This document shows positions 41,799 through 55,900 of a stretch of 64,000 bases of DNA, piece by piece. Each line of letters begins with the position of its first letter. Within the stretch, counting starts at the first letter, position 1. The stretch covers positions 62,001 to 126,000 of the forward strand of contig JAFREQ010000035.1 of NCBI GenBank assembly GCA_025331565.1. Reading direction: 5' to 3'. The stretch comes from Holacanthus passer (Eukaryota > Chordata > Actinopteri > Pomacanthidae). The position numbers were made by a program, and so were the translations under genes. The notes under the pieces were generated by a model. That model was not told where the DNA came from and did not search any database. It saw only the letters and a list, made by a program, of their open reading frames with translations.

Positions 41799-44700
41799 CA
41801 GGAGAGCAGCCTCCCTTGCATTGTCACTGAGAGCAAAAGGAGGAAGAGGAGAGAGCACAGCTGGAGTATCCACAGCACACAGAGGCAGAGGAGCGTAAAC
41901 AGTCTCAATGAAGCATCCTCTCACACACACACAAGTCCACATTTCTATTCGTGGCCACACATACGCAGAAAAAAAAATCATCTCCCACTGCGTGAACCCG
42001 AGCAAACCCACACACAAAGGACGGCGAGTGACATGTGAAAAGCAGGATAACACTCACCAGGCATTGTCAGAATTCCACAGAACAATCAAAGGCAGGCGGA
42101 GAGAGAGAAGCCGAGACTGAGCCAGAGAACAAGAGGGGAGGGAAAAATAAAAGGCAGAGATGGATGAGGGGCAGAGGCGATTTCAAAGCTCCATTTTTTT
42201 CTCCCCCCCTCCTGCTGCCGATGCAGACTGCTGCTCGCCTCTCTGCTTCCTTACTTGTGCTTTCTCTTCCTCCTCCTCTGCCTGACTCCTTCTCTCTTTC
42301 CTCCTGCTGCTGCTTTAAGACGAGGGGTGGAGAGCGAGCTCTACAGTGCTCTCCCTCTCTCGCTGCTCCCTCTCCTCCTTTCTTTCTCCCACCCCTCGCT
42401 CTCGCTCACCCTGCACGGAGCATGCCCTACTTCCTGTGTTGTCTCTGAAATGGGACACACTCTCTTCTGTTTGTTTTCTTTCGGTCCGCATGAATGAATT
42501 TTGAGGGTGCCCCGACACTTGACTCTGATTTGGGAATGATGGAGGTTTGTCCCCTTTTCTCCTCTGCTGTCTCTCCCCCCTTCTTTCTAACTCCAGCTAA
42601 ACCCTCTCCCTTTCACTGTCAGTGATTGACTGCACCTCCCATTTCTGTTTCCTTGCGCAGGGAGGAGCCTGCATATGGTGTGCAAGAGGGGAGGTGGTGG
42701 CGGGGGGGTCACATGCATGTGTGTGTGTTGCAGCCCAGCTTGGCCCTGCCCCCCTTGTGTGGCTCCAGTGGGAGTGTGTGTGCTCTTTGTCCTGTCAACT
42801 CTTGTGCGAGGTGTGCTGCCGGCCCTGTCAGCCTCTACTGCTGCTGCTACCTCCACTGTTGCTGGCAGGGAGGTGGTGGTGGTGGTGGTGGTGGTGGTGG
42901 TGGGGGGTTACATGAGCCGCCAACCTGCCCTGAGCATGGACTCGGCTCAGCTGGGACTCACGCTGAGGCTCAGACAGAAAAACACTGTACATATTAGGCT
43001 GGAGCTCGGCTTTGGCAGAGCCACTTGGCCGACGGGGCCGGCCAAAGGGTTGGTAGTAGTGAGACTGGAATGTGGGTGGGAGGGTTTTGCCATGCTCAAT
43101 TTGAGCCGGGATTGGTAGACTGGCAGAGGAGATAAGGGTGAGTTCGAGGCTATTTCTAGAGCTTACACACTGGCAGAGCTGGCACAGGGGGATAAAGGGC
43201 CGGGGCGGGACACACCGATAAGGCGGGACAGCTGTGGAGAGCCGGTTCAGAAGAGCCACTAATCTGCACTCCCTGCACGTCTGCAATGATGTCATCAAAC
43301 ATGACATCACCCTCACCCCTCGCACACACCCCCCACACACACACACACGTGTAAACCAAATGACCACACAATGGGTTTGTGGAGGAGGGTACAGATACTG
43401 AGCTCCGAGTTCACACCCTGTCTAAACAAAAGCACTGGTCACATTGTTGGGTTTAATGAAATCATGAAAAGCATCTCGGCCACCTGTTTCCTCCTGAAGC
43501 TGACAAACAGTTCAGTCACTCAGCAAATCGAAAGCACTAAATATATCTATAAGTATTCAATAAATACAGATTTATACAGTAAATAAATACAAACAAAGGT
43601 TCATTACAGTCTCTAAAGACTTCTTAGAACTTAAACTCCTTAACTGCAACAGCATTTGACCAAAAGGCTGATTTTAATTCAATCTCAGCATGGCCTGTTG
43701 TGGATTAGAGATTAATTACTTATTCTTACAGAGAAAGTGATGGCTGCTTAAACTCTAGGGTGAATTCACAGAGCACAGTGTTTGGTAGTGAACTGCATCA
43801 TGTTCTAAGGTCTTTCTTTGCTTAGTTCACTCAGAAATAAACAGGAGGTGGAAACAGATTTGTCGCTTAAATGTAAAATATGTTAGTGCTTATGAAATTT
43901 CACACCTGTAACCCAAAAGCAAGGCTGTGTTGGCTCAGGGCATTTTTAAACAAAACCAAGTTGCATAAGCATAAATTGGAAGAACAAGTATTTTATTTTT
44001 GCAATGCGCGCTCTCTCTCTCGTCTAGACATCGTTGTTTTGATCGTCGGATGCTTAATTGTCCCAGTTGCTGCCCTCAAATCAGATGTCAAAAATGAAAA
44101 TGTCGAAGCCTTCTAATTATTAAGCATCATTATTTATCATTATTACCTTTAAAGGTAACATTATCTGAAACAGCCAGTGGAAAAACCCACTCTAATTCTG
44201 CACAATTATGAACACAACAGAGAAACTTCTGCATCTCACTTACAAAACTTAAAATATGTCATGTGCGGTTCGGTAAAGTGCAGCACATTTCGCGAACAAT
44301 GACTCGAAATGCTGTGAATGTGCCATCTGAAAAAAAACAACATTTTCTGATATAAGGACAAGAGTGCAGTCTGAGTGCAGGGAGCTATTTGAGAGGGTTT
44401 GTAAATGCACAATGAAAAGCCGAACGTCTGACCCAGACATAATCCAGCTAACAATGACAGCACTCAGAGAACACAGCCCTTTTTTTTTAAGGGATACTGA
44501 GATCTGTCTGGCGCCATCTCATCTCTCTTTTCACTTCAGTGTTTGTCCCTATATTTACAATTCTGAATATAGAGAGTGTTCAATGCAGTGCAGCCAAGTA
44601 AAGAATGCAACAGTGGGAATCGGACTCCAGGAATCAGTCTGAAAGCTCGTGACTGACGAAAACAAAATGCTGTTTTACGATGTTTATCTGGTGAATGTAA

Positions 44701-47700
44701 ATGGGTGCGACAGGAGAGCGCAGCGTGGAATGTGAAGCACCTTTGACTTCAGCGTTCGTCCGTCCTCGTGCTCAAAGGAGGAGCTGTGAGCAGGCAGGGA
44801 GGTAAACAGGCGGCTCGGCACCTTAAATGTTTGTTTCTAACTAGGTCAGGCTGCACCAGCGGAGCCGTGCTGCTGTTACGCCACATATGCCAGTCTCTCT
44901 CTTCTCTTTGAGTTTGATTCAGTTTCAGCATTATGAGATACTAAATATTACAGCGATAGTGATTTATTAACAGAGCATAAAAATGGGTGTATTCATCAGA
45001 AAGAATGATAAATAACAGCAACAGCATCACATTAATGAACATTAGTTGAATGTGATCTACTATAGAGACGTGTGATGAGGCTGGAACATTCAAATAATAA
45101 AACAGCCAATCTGCAGTGTGTTTTTCCTTTCTGTCAGTGCATCTGGGTCACAATGGCCAAGCCTTAATGCAGATTACTACCTGTCTTTTGGCCACAAATG
45201 AATGGGTGAGCAATAATTTCCTGAAGTTAAACGAGGACATAACCGGAGTTACAAATCTTGGTCGTTGATTCAGATCGAAGTGTCAAGTGAAAACATCATC
45301 AGAAACCTGGCAAAGTGCAAACTTTTTATAAATCAAAAAGATGCTGAAAAACAGATTCACAGAGAGACTTCAGCTCATCCAAAAACTCTGCAGCTCAGCT
45401 CTTTACCAGAACCAAGAGGACGACAGCACACCGCGTCTGGTTTGAGCTGCTCTGCACCGGTTTCCTGTAACAATTAGAATTGATTTTAAGGTCCTCCTTA
45501 TATACAAAGCCCTTAATGGGTGAAGTTACATTGCTTGCTCCCTTGTTCACTATTTGCCTTCAGGAACACTGTGATCATCTGCTGCTGGTTTATTGGAGAG
45601 TCACAAACAGCAGAGAGAAAATCAGGAATGCAGCTTTTGTCAATTATGCCCCAAAGCTACAGAACACACTGCGTATAGATATCTGGGAAGCGAAATATTT
45701 TTAATATGACTTTCTTGATACAGGCCTGAAACTCTTGTTTGTATTTCTGATTTTATGCATTCTGTGTTTTTAACTTTATCTCCATCATGATTCAGTGGGT
45801 TTATGTTCCATCTTATGTTCATCCTTATTTTTTATCTTATTTTTATTGTCAAGAGGGTTTTATTCTCCATCTTATTTCATGTTAGTTATGTCATTCTATC
45901 CCTGTTTTCGTACATGTTGATATTAGTTCTGCTATTATTATCAAGTGACTTTTATTTTCCATTTAATTTTCCTATTTTTTATGTTCATTCTGTGTCTTTT
46001 TTATGTGAAGCACTTAGTACATGTAATGTCTTAGTTGTAAAGCACTTTGAGCCGCATGTCTTGTGTGAAAGCTGCTAAACAAATAAAGTTTATTATTATT
46101 ATTAGTTTTATTGTTTCCCATACACCACGACAGTCTGACCTTGATGAGGTAGCGTCTGGAGGAGCGACCGGCGGCCGGCGAAGCGCGCCATAAGCCCTTT
46201 AGGCTTCATCCGCGCTGAATCAAAGTGTGAAGTGCTCCATCACACCAAGGCTTCTGAACACACTTTAGAATATAACACTTCATTTAGAAAAATGTGAAGT
46301 AGAAATAACAGCAGAGACGTGCAATTCAATAAAGTTAGAAACCTTCAGAATTGTTGGAGTTGATGTAAGAAGGCAGGTCATAAGACGGTGGGAAGACATG
46401 GATTTTACGCCCTGAAGGTTTCCAGTGATACAAACAGGAAGGAGATCTGAAAAGACTGAAGCATTTCTGTTTTAATAAGTAACTGAAGTCTGGTGAACAA
46501 AGACTGTGCACCGGTTTGCATGAGCTAACACAGTCTGACGGGTGGTCAGCTGATCTTTGCAAGCCAGTTTGCACACATTTAGGAAGTCTGGCCTGTCAAT
46601 GGAAGAAGAGTAGGATCCATGGCATGTACACCACTTTCTGCAATCCCACAATGCAGTGCACGACAATTTATAGACGTCGCTTTTGATGACGCTGTATCTG
46701 TCAGTGATTTATTAGTATCCAACATCTCAATCGACTGCTCACTATAGAGTTAAGTCCTGAGTTTTGCACGGGGAGTAAAGGAGTAAACGAGGCCGTCATT
46801 CTGGATGCAGCCTGTGTTCAGTTCCTGGTGATTCGAGCCACCTGTGATTGCAAAGTCAGAAGGACCAATCGAAAATCTGGATGGAGAGCCAGCTTGCCAG
46901 ATCACTGCTGGCTTGCATCGCAAACAGGAACAGAAGTGAGGAAGGATGATGTTGATCAGACAGCTGAAACTTGAAAAGAGGTTGCCTTTTGCAAATTATC
47001 TAAACATACTGGATAGACAGATGGTAAGTGGCAATGTAGGAAAAACAAAACTTCCCTGCTTCAAGTGCTGGAACTTTGGTAAGTTAGGATGCAGCACACA
47101 TTTCCCTTTACTCTTTCTCCTCATATCACCCTGTACCACAGGTGCAGTCATCAGTCGGGCTGCAAGTAAAGATTCTTTATTGATTAATCTGCTGATTATT
47201 TCCACAATTGATCAATTGATGATTTAGTCTATAAAATGAATCGAAGAATCACAATTTCCTAGAACCCAAATTGACGTTTTCCTTTGTTTGCTCGAACCAG
47301 CAAATATTTGACATTTGTCTTGAAAAATGACTAAAGCAATTCATTGATTATCAAAATAGTTGGTGATTCATTTTCTTTCGATCAACTAATCATTCCAGCT
47401 CTAGTCATCAGAGTGAAAGTGGAATCATAAACCATCTCTGAACTCATCATATCTGCTTTCCTATACTTGAATATTTGATCATCAAAAAACAAGACAAAAA
47501 AAAAAATATTATACATTTTCTGGAGCTTAATTTTGGCCATTTGAATGTTGTCATGTCACTATAGTTCATTATCACCAGTTAATTGTAATTAAGACTTAAA
47601 TAAATTGTGAAGATGAAGATTTTTCTTCTCCCTCTAAGTCAGTTTGGTGCAGTGAAATTCATACCACAGCATCTCAGAGGCTGAGTCTGAAAGTCTGAAT

Positions 47701-50700
47701 TTTGCAATATTTATTAGTCCATGGCAGAATGAAAACAAAGATTACACCATACACACACACACACACATGCACACACAGACTCCTACAATGAGTGTGTGAG
47801 GTGAGCAGTAAAGTGGCAGAGACGCCCGTTAGTGAAGAGAAAGTGGCGAGAAACCATCCAGAGTCATCACTATGGTAATTTAGTGGCTCTGTAAGAGTCA
47901 CTGAGAACCATCTGGACTGTCAGCGCCACTGAACTCTTTTACGTGTGTGTGTGTGTGTGTGTGCACGAGTTTAGTCAGTATATAGAATGTATTTGCACGT
48001 CCTACCCAAATAGATTTTTCTCTGGCCAAAATGTTTTTGGATTATTTCAGGTGAAAAGTGGAGGTTGAAGAGTCCGGTGCCATCAGACATGAGAGAAGTT
48101 ACTTCTCTAACTGGATGTAAATTCACTACTCTTCTGGTGCCAACTCTCAAGTGTGATATGTCAGAGTTTCCCATCAGGATATGAAAACTATTTATGGATA
48201 AAACACCCAAATAAATGACCAACTCTTTACTCTCGTGTTACACTTTACCTCTAGTTTTCATGCAGCAAAAAGCAAGAAGGCAACAAAGTTAGAACATCTA
48301 TAATACAGCTGCGTGATGAATAACTGAAAAGCTTGTGACGGGACTAGATTAAGAGAGGAATGAATGCGTAAACGAGTGTTTGCATGCGTACTGAGCAGTC
48401 TTTTAAAAGGGATGCACGGGGCGCCGCTTTGATGGGGCCCTCTGTATTCCTGTCACGCCCAAGGCCCTATCCATTACAGCTCATTACCCGGGGAGAGAAT
48501 GAAAGAGAGCAGACCCTTGGCCATGCTCGCCCGGGCTCACAGAAGGCCCAGCAGGGTTAAACATCAACCAAGCCACAGAAACCTACCAGCTGGGCAGGTG
48601 TCAACACCACTGGGATTGCTCTGGGGATGATTCGGCAACAAATTATGCAGATGGCAAAGTGATCAGAGAAGCAACATACACATACACCGAAGCGAAAGTT
48701 AGACTCATCTGGTCCAACGCAAATCTCACACATTGTGTCTCTTTATTACAGGGATGAGGGACGCGCGCTTTCCTTAAAGGAGGTAAATAACAAGGCAAAG
48801 GTTTTCAAACTGTGCTGCGAACCATGGAAATCTAATTGTACATTACCATATCATAATGGAGCCTTCAACCGCAAAGCTTTCTTGGATTTGTTTGAAGGAC
48901 TGTGCAAAACATGTGTGGATATTTTGGAGGCTATAATTTGTGCATCATTCGACTCGTGCAGTTTACAAAGAAGATTTTATGACAGTATTACTACTCATGG
49001 CCTCTCGTAGTTCGCAACTTTAAACTCACAAGTTAGTAACAAAACGTTCACCAGTAAATAATGTATTTTATATTATACTATATTATACTTCTACAGAGAC
49101 TAACCATATTTATTGCTGCACATATTTCTGCATACTTTTGCACTCTGCTATATATTTTTTGCACTAAAGTCTCAAGGTTTAGGAGAAACCTGCCTATGTT
49201 CACCTCGTCTGTTAGTCCACTTCCGTGCAAGTAAGAGAGCAAAGAGAAACCGGAGTCACATCCTTTTTTATGTGTACACATACCTGGCCAATAAAACTGA
49301 TTCTGATTCTCACTTCATTAAATATTTTAGATAGAATGAGAACAATTTTCATCTGAAGATATTTAACATTTTGACTTGTAAATACTTACAAAAGTGTGTT
49401 TGTGCAAATGAGTTTCAGTAAGTTGGTGCCAATGTTCTTTGTCTGTAAGAGTCTGAACCACCAACACCAGCCTCATTCAAGAGAGTTGATCTTAGTTAAT
49501 GTATTTAAGCTACTTCGGGTACCAGCACGTCTAACCTTGAATATCAATTTACAAAACCTCTGTTTGACTCTCGCAGAATACTGAATCAGAAAAATATACA
49601 CATTTAGCCTGGGTGCTAGAGCTTCAAAACTGAATAGCCTTCTCCGTCCTTGAAGCAAATGAAGAGCACTCAGTTTATGAAAGCAGGACAAATCAACCTT
49701 TTCCAAACACCCACCTCCGCCTAAGTACCTAAACAACACTGCATTACTCTTGAATTAATAAAATCCTCATTATAATCTCGGATAGAAAGAGATAATGCAA
49801 TGAAGCCTTATAATCATCAGCAAATTAGAGACATTAAGTTTCGAGATGCTATTGACGGGTTCATTGAATCCATCCTAGTCTGTACGGGATAGAGCTTAAT
49901 CATGCACAGTGGTAGGTGAAACCTGCTCTGTTCAACACATTATTACCCTGAGAGCTCTGTTTCATCTACACAGAATCATGCTGATGCATTGCAAATGAGA
50001 TGGCGAGAGGGGAAGGACGCCAAAGAGAGGAGAGGGAGAAGGATGCGCTCTTCCTCTGCCTAATTATACTGCTGCAATGAACGTAATGAAAGCACTGCTG
50101 TTGTTTTTTCTTCTGATTTGCAAAAAGAAAATCTGTAACTGGGCATTTGATTATTGTCACTACTAAGTCCATTATTACATTATGACAGTGTCCAGGCCTG
50201 CTATCACCAATAAACTCTGACTCAACATTTGAGAAGATCATGCAGCGAATGAATAAGTGAATAAATAATGGCATAATAAATTGACAATACAATTTTATTC
50301 TGGGTTCAAACTACACAATATTTCTGTCTGCTATGACGGTCATTGTGTCAGATTAGGTGAATACAGAGTCGGAAATTCTTTCTGACCAATCATCTTTCAT
50401 GATGCATGATGTCACCAGGAAGAAGGTGCTTGCAACTGACTTCCGGGAACGAGAAAGTAAACAACCAATGCTGGTGTACATGGGTGCTTATTCCTCAGAA
50501 AAGCCTAAAGGGTAACTTTGACCTTTGACCTCTGTGTTACAGTTCCCCCTCGCAGCACAAACAACCATTCATTTTTTGTTTCGCCATGTTTACAGTTGTG
50601 CGCCATGTTTACAGTTGTGCAAGGAAGAGTGTTCTGCGATCCTGTTTGAAACACATTGTGGACAATCGTTGTGGCAACCAAAAACAGTTGCTCGTCTTTT

Positions 50701-52878
50701 TGTCGGGATGTCGTGAAGCATCCCAGATGCGTCATCAGTTGTCATCCACTGTGACACACGATAAAATGATTGATGCCCGACCCGACGCCCTACATGTGTC
50801 GGATTGGGTCATAATCAGGCTGATATCATGTAGTCTGTGTTGTACAGGAGTTAAGTTAATCACATGTGATCAACAAGCACATGACCTTCAGCATCAGGGG
50901 AGCGGGAAAGAGACATTTCCCCCCCCACAAAATGAGGAGAGATAACAGGTCTGGGAATGAGCAAATTATGACAAATCTGAACAAGAGGAGAGGCGAGGAG
51001 GAGGAGGAGAAGGAGGACGCTGGTGCAGTGGCTCGAAATGAAGAAGAGAAGGCAGCGAGAGGGAGAGCAGAGGATCCAGGGACGAGTCTGCGAGCGCTGG
51101 ATTGGGTTTAATGAAGCAGAAATCCACCAGTGAACCGCGGCTCGAAACAACAGCTCCAAACATAACAAATTAGCATGAAGGGAGCAGATAAGAGAGGACG
51201 AAAGTGACAGATGATGGCAAAGCAGAGAGAGCGGAAGAATTCGAGAGCGAGAGGAGAAACGGGAGAAGCCGCTTAAAACGTGAAGGGTTAATAGATGCTG
51301 GGATGCTGGGAGAGCAAAAAGTGAATGTCAGTAAGTAAGTGAGCGAGGTGTGGAGGGAAGGAGGGAAGAAGGGAGGGAGCAATAGAAAAAGGTTGGATAT
51401 TACAGTGGAACCACCTGGGGAATGTTTACAGAATTTAATAACTCTAAATGGCATCACTTTATTGGATTTATGGATGGATGTCTCTCACTCTCTCACCATG
51501 CTGCTCTCTATCTATCACTCCAGCACCCCCACCTGCAACAATTACCACAGCACCCATCGGTGCAGCTTCATGGAAACTGACAGGGGGGTTTGTATCGAGG
51601 GCTCTTGAATCCTGTTATAAGAAGTCATTCAGAGTTACAGGCTCACAACACACACTGAAACTGTGGCTGTCAATCCAAAACAAGATGAGTAAGATAATGC
51701 AAACCCTAATAATGAGTTTAGGTCAGTGCTTTTAAATGTAAAAGAGGAACAAGTTCCAGAGCTGCAACTGCAAGTAAAGACACGGAGGTAAGTGTTGTTC
51801 CAGGAAATGGACAATGGTTTTTTAAATTGGTTCGTAATTAAACACTAATTAGAAATGCAGTTTCAATCTTTAAATGTGACTAACTTCAAATCAAATGTCT
51901 TCAATAAAATAAAATTGCTGAGAATTTTTCCTTTTGGAGTGAAAAGAAGGTTTTGAAACATCATTTATCTCCCTTATAATCGTGCAGGGAGATCAAATTT
52001 GTAATGAATAAATAATCAAAAAAGTCATAAAGTTTTTTTGGTGCAAAGTCAAAAACTGTGGTGAATTGGACTGATGACCTCAGTACTTTTAATCCTTGCA
52101 TCAGGATAATGTGAATTGTAAAAACAATGACATTATGTTATATCCTAACAAGTCTTCTTTTTCTTTTCTTGTTTCCTTTTTTCATTCTTTTATTTGCCAT
52201 CTTTCCTTCTGCTTTCTGTTTGTGTTATTATGTCTTTGTTGTGTCCATCCATCCATTTCCTATAACCCTTTATTTAGTTCAGAAGCCTCTCCCAGCATGC
52301 ATCTGTACGACCGCTCAGCGTACAGTACAGTATTCAATGCAAACATAATTAAACCATATGCTGAGCGAGACAGGGGACAAAAACAGGAAGAGGAAAAGGC
52401 GGATATAATAAATCGGTTCAGCCGTTTTATTGATCTGCTAATATCCCGAGCTGTGAGTGAAGGCAAGAGAAGCTTCCTGCTGTGTTACAGAAACAGTCTT
52501 TCCATGAAAACGCATGAGTCACTGGTGCCCACAGTGCTGAGAGCTGTAGTTAACCAAAGACACACACACACACACACACACACAGATATGCATGTGATTA
52601 CAGGCAGAGAATCACAAACTCATAATCACAATCAGTCAGTTCCACCCAACCTCTGCTGCGGCCGCAAACTCCACACACACAACTATTCCCATTACACAGT
52701 GGATGGGCGGGAGGATGGTGGGTGCTGTCGACAGCAATGATGTCACACACGTAAAATCAGTGTGTGTGTGTGTGTGTGTGTGCGCGTGTGAAAACATGTA
52801 TTTATGCAAAAGGGGGCGTGTTTCTGTGGGTGTGGCAGGGCCCAGTAGGTGAACAGCACTGTCAGTCAAGATCCAACA

Positions 52879-52915
<37 letters not shown>

Positions 52916-55900
52916 GCACTTTTTGCTTATTGCTTCAAACCACACATACATAGGTGACCCTGAATTACACTGACCAGCGACATCTGACATGATGCAACAG
53001 GGAGGAAAGCAGCAGCAGCAGAGAGAGGAGACACGACTGAAGGAAACAGACCCGGACAGTATTTATTTTTTCAATTAGATTGAACTGGAGCATAATTAAA
53101 GCATCATGTTAAGTTTTCTTGTAAACTCACAAAACACATTCACTGATAATCAAAAATCACTGTATTTATAAAAGTATTGAATTTCCTTCCTCATGATTTT
53201 CAAACAATCTTTTAAACTATTTTAAAGCCTGAGTTGCTTACGTTCATGGTTTTTAGCTTCACTGCTTTTATTGGCACATTACAAACAAAATATGGACCTA
53301 AACATAAAAACAGCTCCACAGCGCTACAAGTGGTCAAAAACTCTACCTTAGAATAAAACTGTCCTTTATGCAAATTTGCATTTCAGTATATGTAGACAGG
53401 AAAAGGCAAGTGCTTTCTTCCTGTGCTTGAATTATTTTCTGTTTCTAAAATAATATCTGCCATGTGCTCATCAAAAAAAAATCAGCCCCCACCATATGCT
53501 GCACCGTCCAAACGAGGCGCTCTGCTGACGCTAATGAGCCTATAAGCCGATACGCTGCAAACACCGTGATGCTCATCAGGGTCCGGACAAGGTCAGTGCC
53601 GATCAGATGAGAGCAGTGAGGGTCAGATGATATCTCAGATACAAGTATAACATGTCGAGCAGAGCAACACAAAACACACATGGTGCCAGAAAAAGGTGCA
53701 GATTAAGAAATGAGTTTAATATCATGGGGATAACATCTGGATCAACCATCTACAGTGCAGCCCTCACATTTCTCTTTCCTCCTTAAGAATAGGAGCGGGA
53801 TCCTTAAGAATTGATTGTGGCCTTAAATCAGCATATGCAAAATTAATAGGTTTCCTGCTCTGTTGCCCTAAAAATTACTTCAACTGCGTCAGTGAAAGCT
53901 CGAGCGGAAATTGTGCACACATCTGAAGAGGCTGAGAAAAATAACCTGACCGTATTTTAAAGATGGGTTCGGTGTAATGAAGTGCAAACACAACAATCCA
54001 GTATGTGTTTGTGCGTACGCGTCCACACACTGCTGCGTTTCTGCTTCGCTAAAGATAGGAGTGTTCAGCGAGTGTCCTGCCTCTGATTAACACAGATGAA
54101 TATTTCATTTGAGAAGTCCAGCTGCTCCTCATCTGCAGGTCGCTCTCCTGAGACCGCCTCGGGCTACAGGCCATAACAATGTCATCACAGCTAGCACACA
54201 CACTCAATATGTGCGCGTGTGTGTTCGTATGATGCTGCGTGTTTGCGCTCACAAATTAATCATGATAAAAATGCTTGAAGAATATGAGAATATATTAATG
54301 AACTTTAATAATATATAGCTCACTGGAATATAGTGCACGGCTCAACATAACCTATAATGTTAGAGATGTACAGTGAATACTAAATGTTTCCCTGCACATT
54401 CAAGCCGGCACATCTGCACACCAGGGAGTTTTCAGGGTATAGGATTCCCTCCCTCCTCCCTCCACCTCTCCTTCCTCTCATCATCTCCTTTCCCATCTTC
54501 TGCCAGTTCCCAAGCCTGTCTTCTCTTCTTCTGCAGTCTCTTCCGCCCTGTGGGGAGGCGGCTGCCAGGCTTACGGGGGAGTGTCGCCGACTCCTCTCAC
54601 AGCACATTACTCTTTTTTCATGCTTTCAACCTCTTTTTCACACCACACACACACACACTACTATATCCACCCTTTGCCCGTGTAATGTCCTTGAAAGCAC
54701 TCTGGCGGTGGCATCTCTCTCTTCTTCGGCTACATGAGGATAAGACTATGGGGACTCATCATTATATAGGAGTTAATGTGTGCATTTGCAAGCGAGGTGT
54801 ATGTCGTGTGTGTGTGTTAAACCGGGCGAGATAAGACACCTCCTGGACGTTCCAATTTCCTGTCCCATATTTGCTGAGCTCTTTATCAGAGGCAAACACA
54901 TAAATGCTGATAGGTAAGAAAACCTCACTATTGTTTGAAAAATAGAGAAAAGGAGGGGGCGGTGACGAGGATGAAATTGGAGAGTGATGAGTTTGAAATG
55001 GATAGATGGGAGCGAGGTTGGAAAGATAGACGCTTTTAAGAAATGGGCAGAAGTGGGAAAGAGAATGAGAAAAGACAGCGGGACAAAGACGAGGAGGTAT
55101 GAGCTCAATTTGTCCAACCGCACCAGAGGAATAGTTCACCATGTTCCGCGCTGAACAATTGCTAGTGTTCTCTTGTGATAGTTTGACAGTGATGTTAATG
55201 CCTCATTAAAAGTATGAAGAGTGGCGTCGAGTCGGCTCCAAGTTTTGAAACCGAGAGCCGTGGAACATCTCTTCAAAAGCGGCACCCCCGTTAATTAAAC
55301 TCCACAGATGGACACCTTGGCTTTTTTCCAGACGCAGCAAAGATAGGTGCAGGGAATTATAGCTGTTACTGATGCATGCATGAAAGGACCATCAAAAATC
55401 CAGAGTGAGCAGGGAGTGCGGCTGCAGGTCAACACGGCCTGGTCTGGAATCTTAATTGACGTCGTTAGGCGAGGGCAAACGTTTGCCAAGTGGCTGAGCT
55501 CCTGAGGAAACTAGGAGGAGAAGTTATCAGAAACGGGCAATTATCACAGCCTGAAGCGAAACGCCATCGCACGGATCACGCTGTTGGCAGAAGACTCAAA
55601 ATAAGAGCGCGGCACGGACATATTTTTCCAGTTGATATCAATACACACAGTATCGTGGTATAAATTAAGTATTTCTGACTTCAAAAGTTTTCAGAACCTG
55701 AAAATTCCCTGAACCTGAAAAATGAACAATTGTGTGAGCTGCCAGCAGAAAAATCCATTGATCCAAAAGAAATAAATTATACAAAACTCATCAATCTTGC
55801 ATAAGTCTTAAAGTAAGAAAGGTTGGCTTATATGAGCTCATAACTTCAGTCAGTTACATTCATACCTATTGGCACCACATCTTCTGCTATTAAAAAAGCA

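Noticed and set aside
42180..43350. GC-rich stretch as an alternative promoter or CpG island
   Set aside because: The GC comes mostly from CT/GA and GGT simple sequence with few CpGs, and no first exon splicing to dab2ip can be identified.
42828..43367. Minus-strand 179-codon open frame with a poly-His tract
   Set aside because: The His run is the (GGT)n repeat read in one frame, composition is low-complexity, and no family is recognisable.
48735..49010. Plus-strand 91-codon Cys-containing open frame
   Set aside because: Looks less random than most, but no splice context or family is recognisable and it lies near a LINE tail.
52246..52275. CCATCCATCCATTT stretch as a retroelement end
   Set aside because: Similar words occur at ends of some fish repeats, but nothing else of an element is visible.
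52096..52740. Plus-strand 214-codon open frame
   Set aside because: Crosses a CA microsatellite and shows no domain or conserved motif; chance frame in a large intron.
54373..54834. Plus-strand 153-codon open frame
   Set aside because: Pyrimidine-rich stretch giving Ser/Leu/Phe/Pro-rich translation in several frames at once, with no family resemblance.
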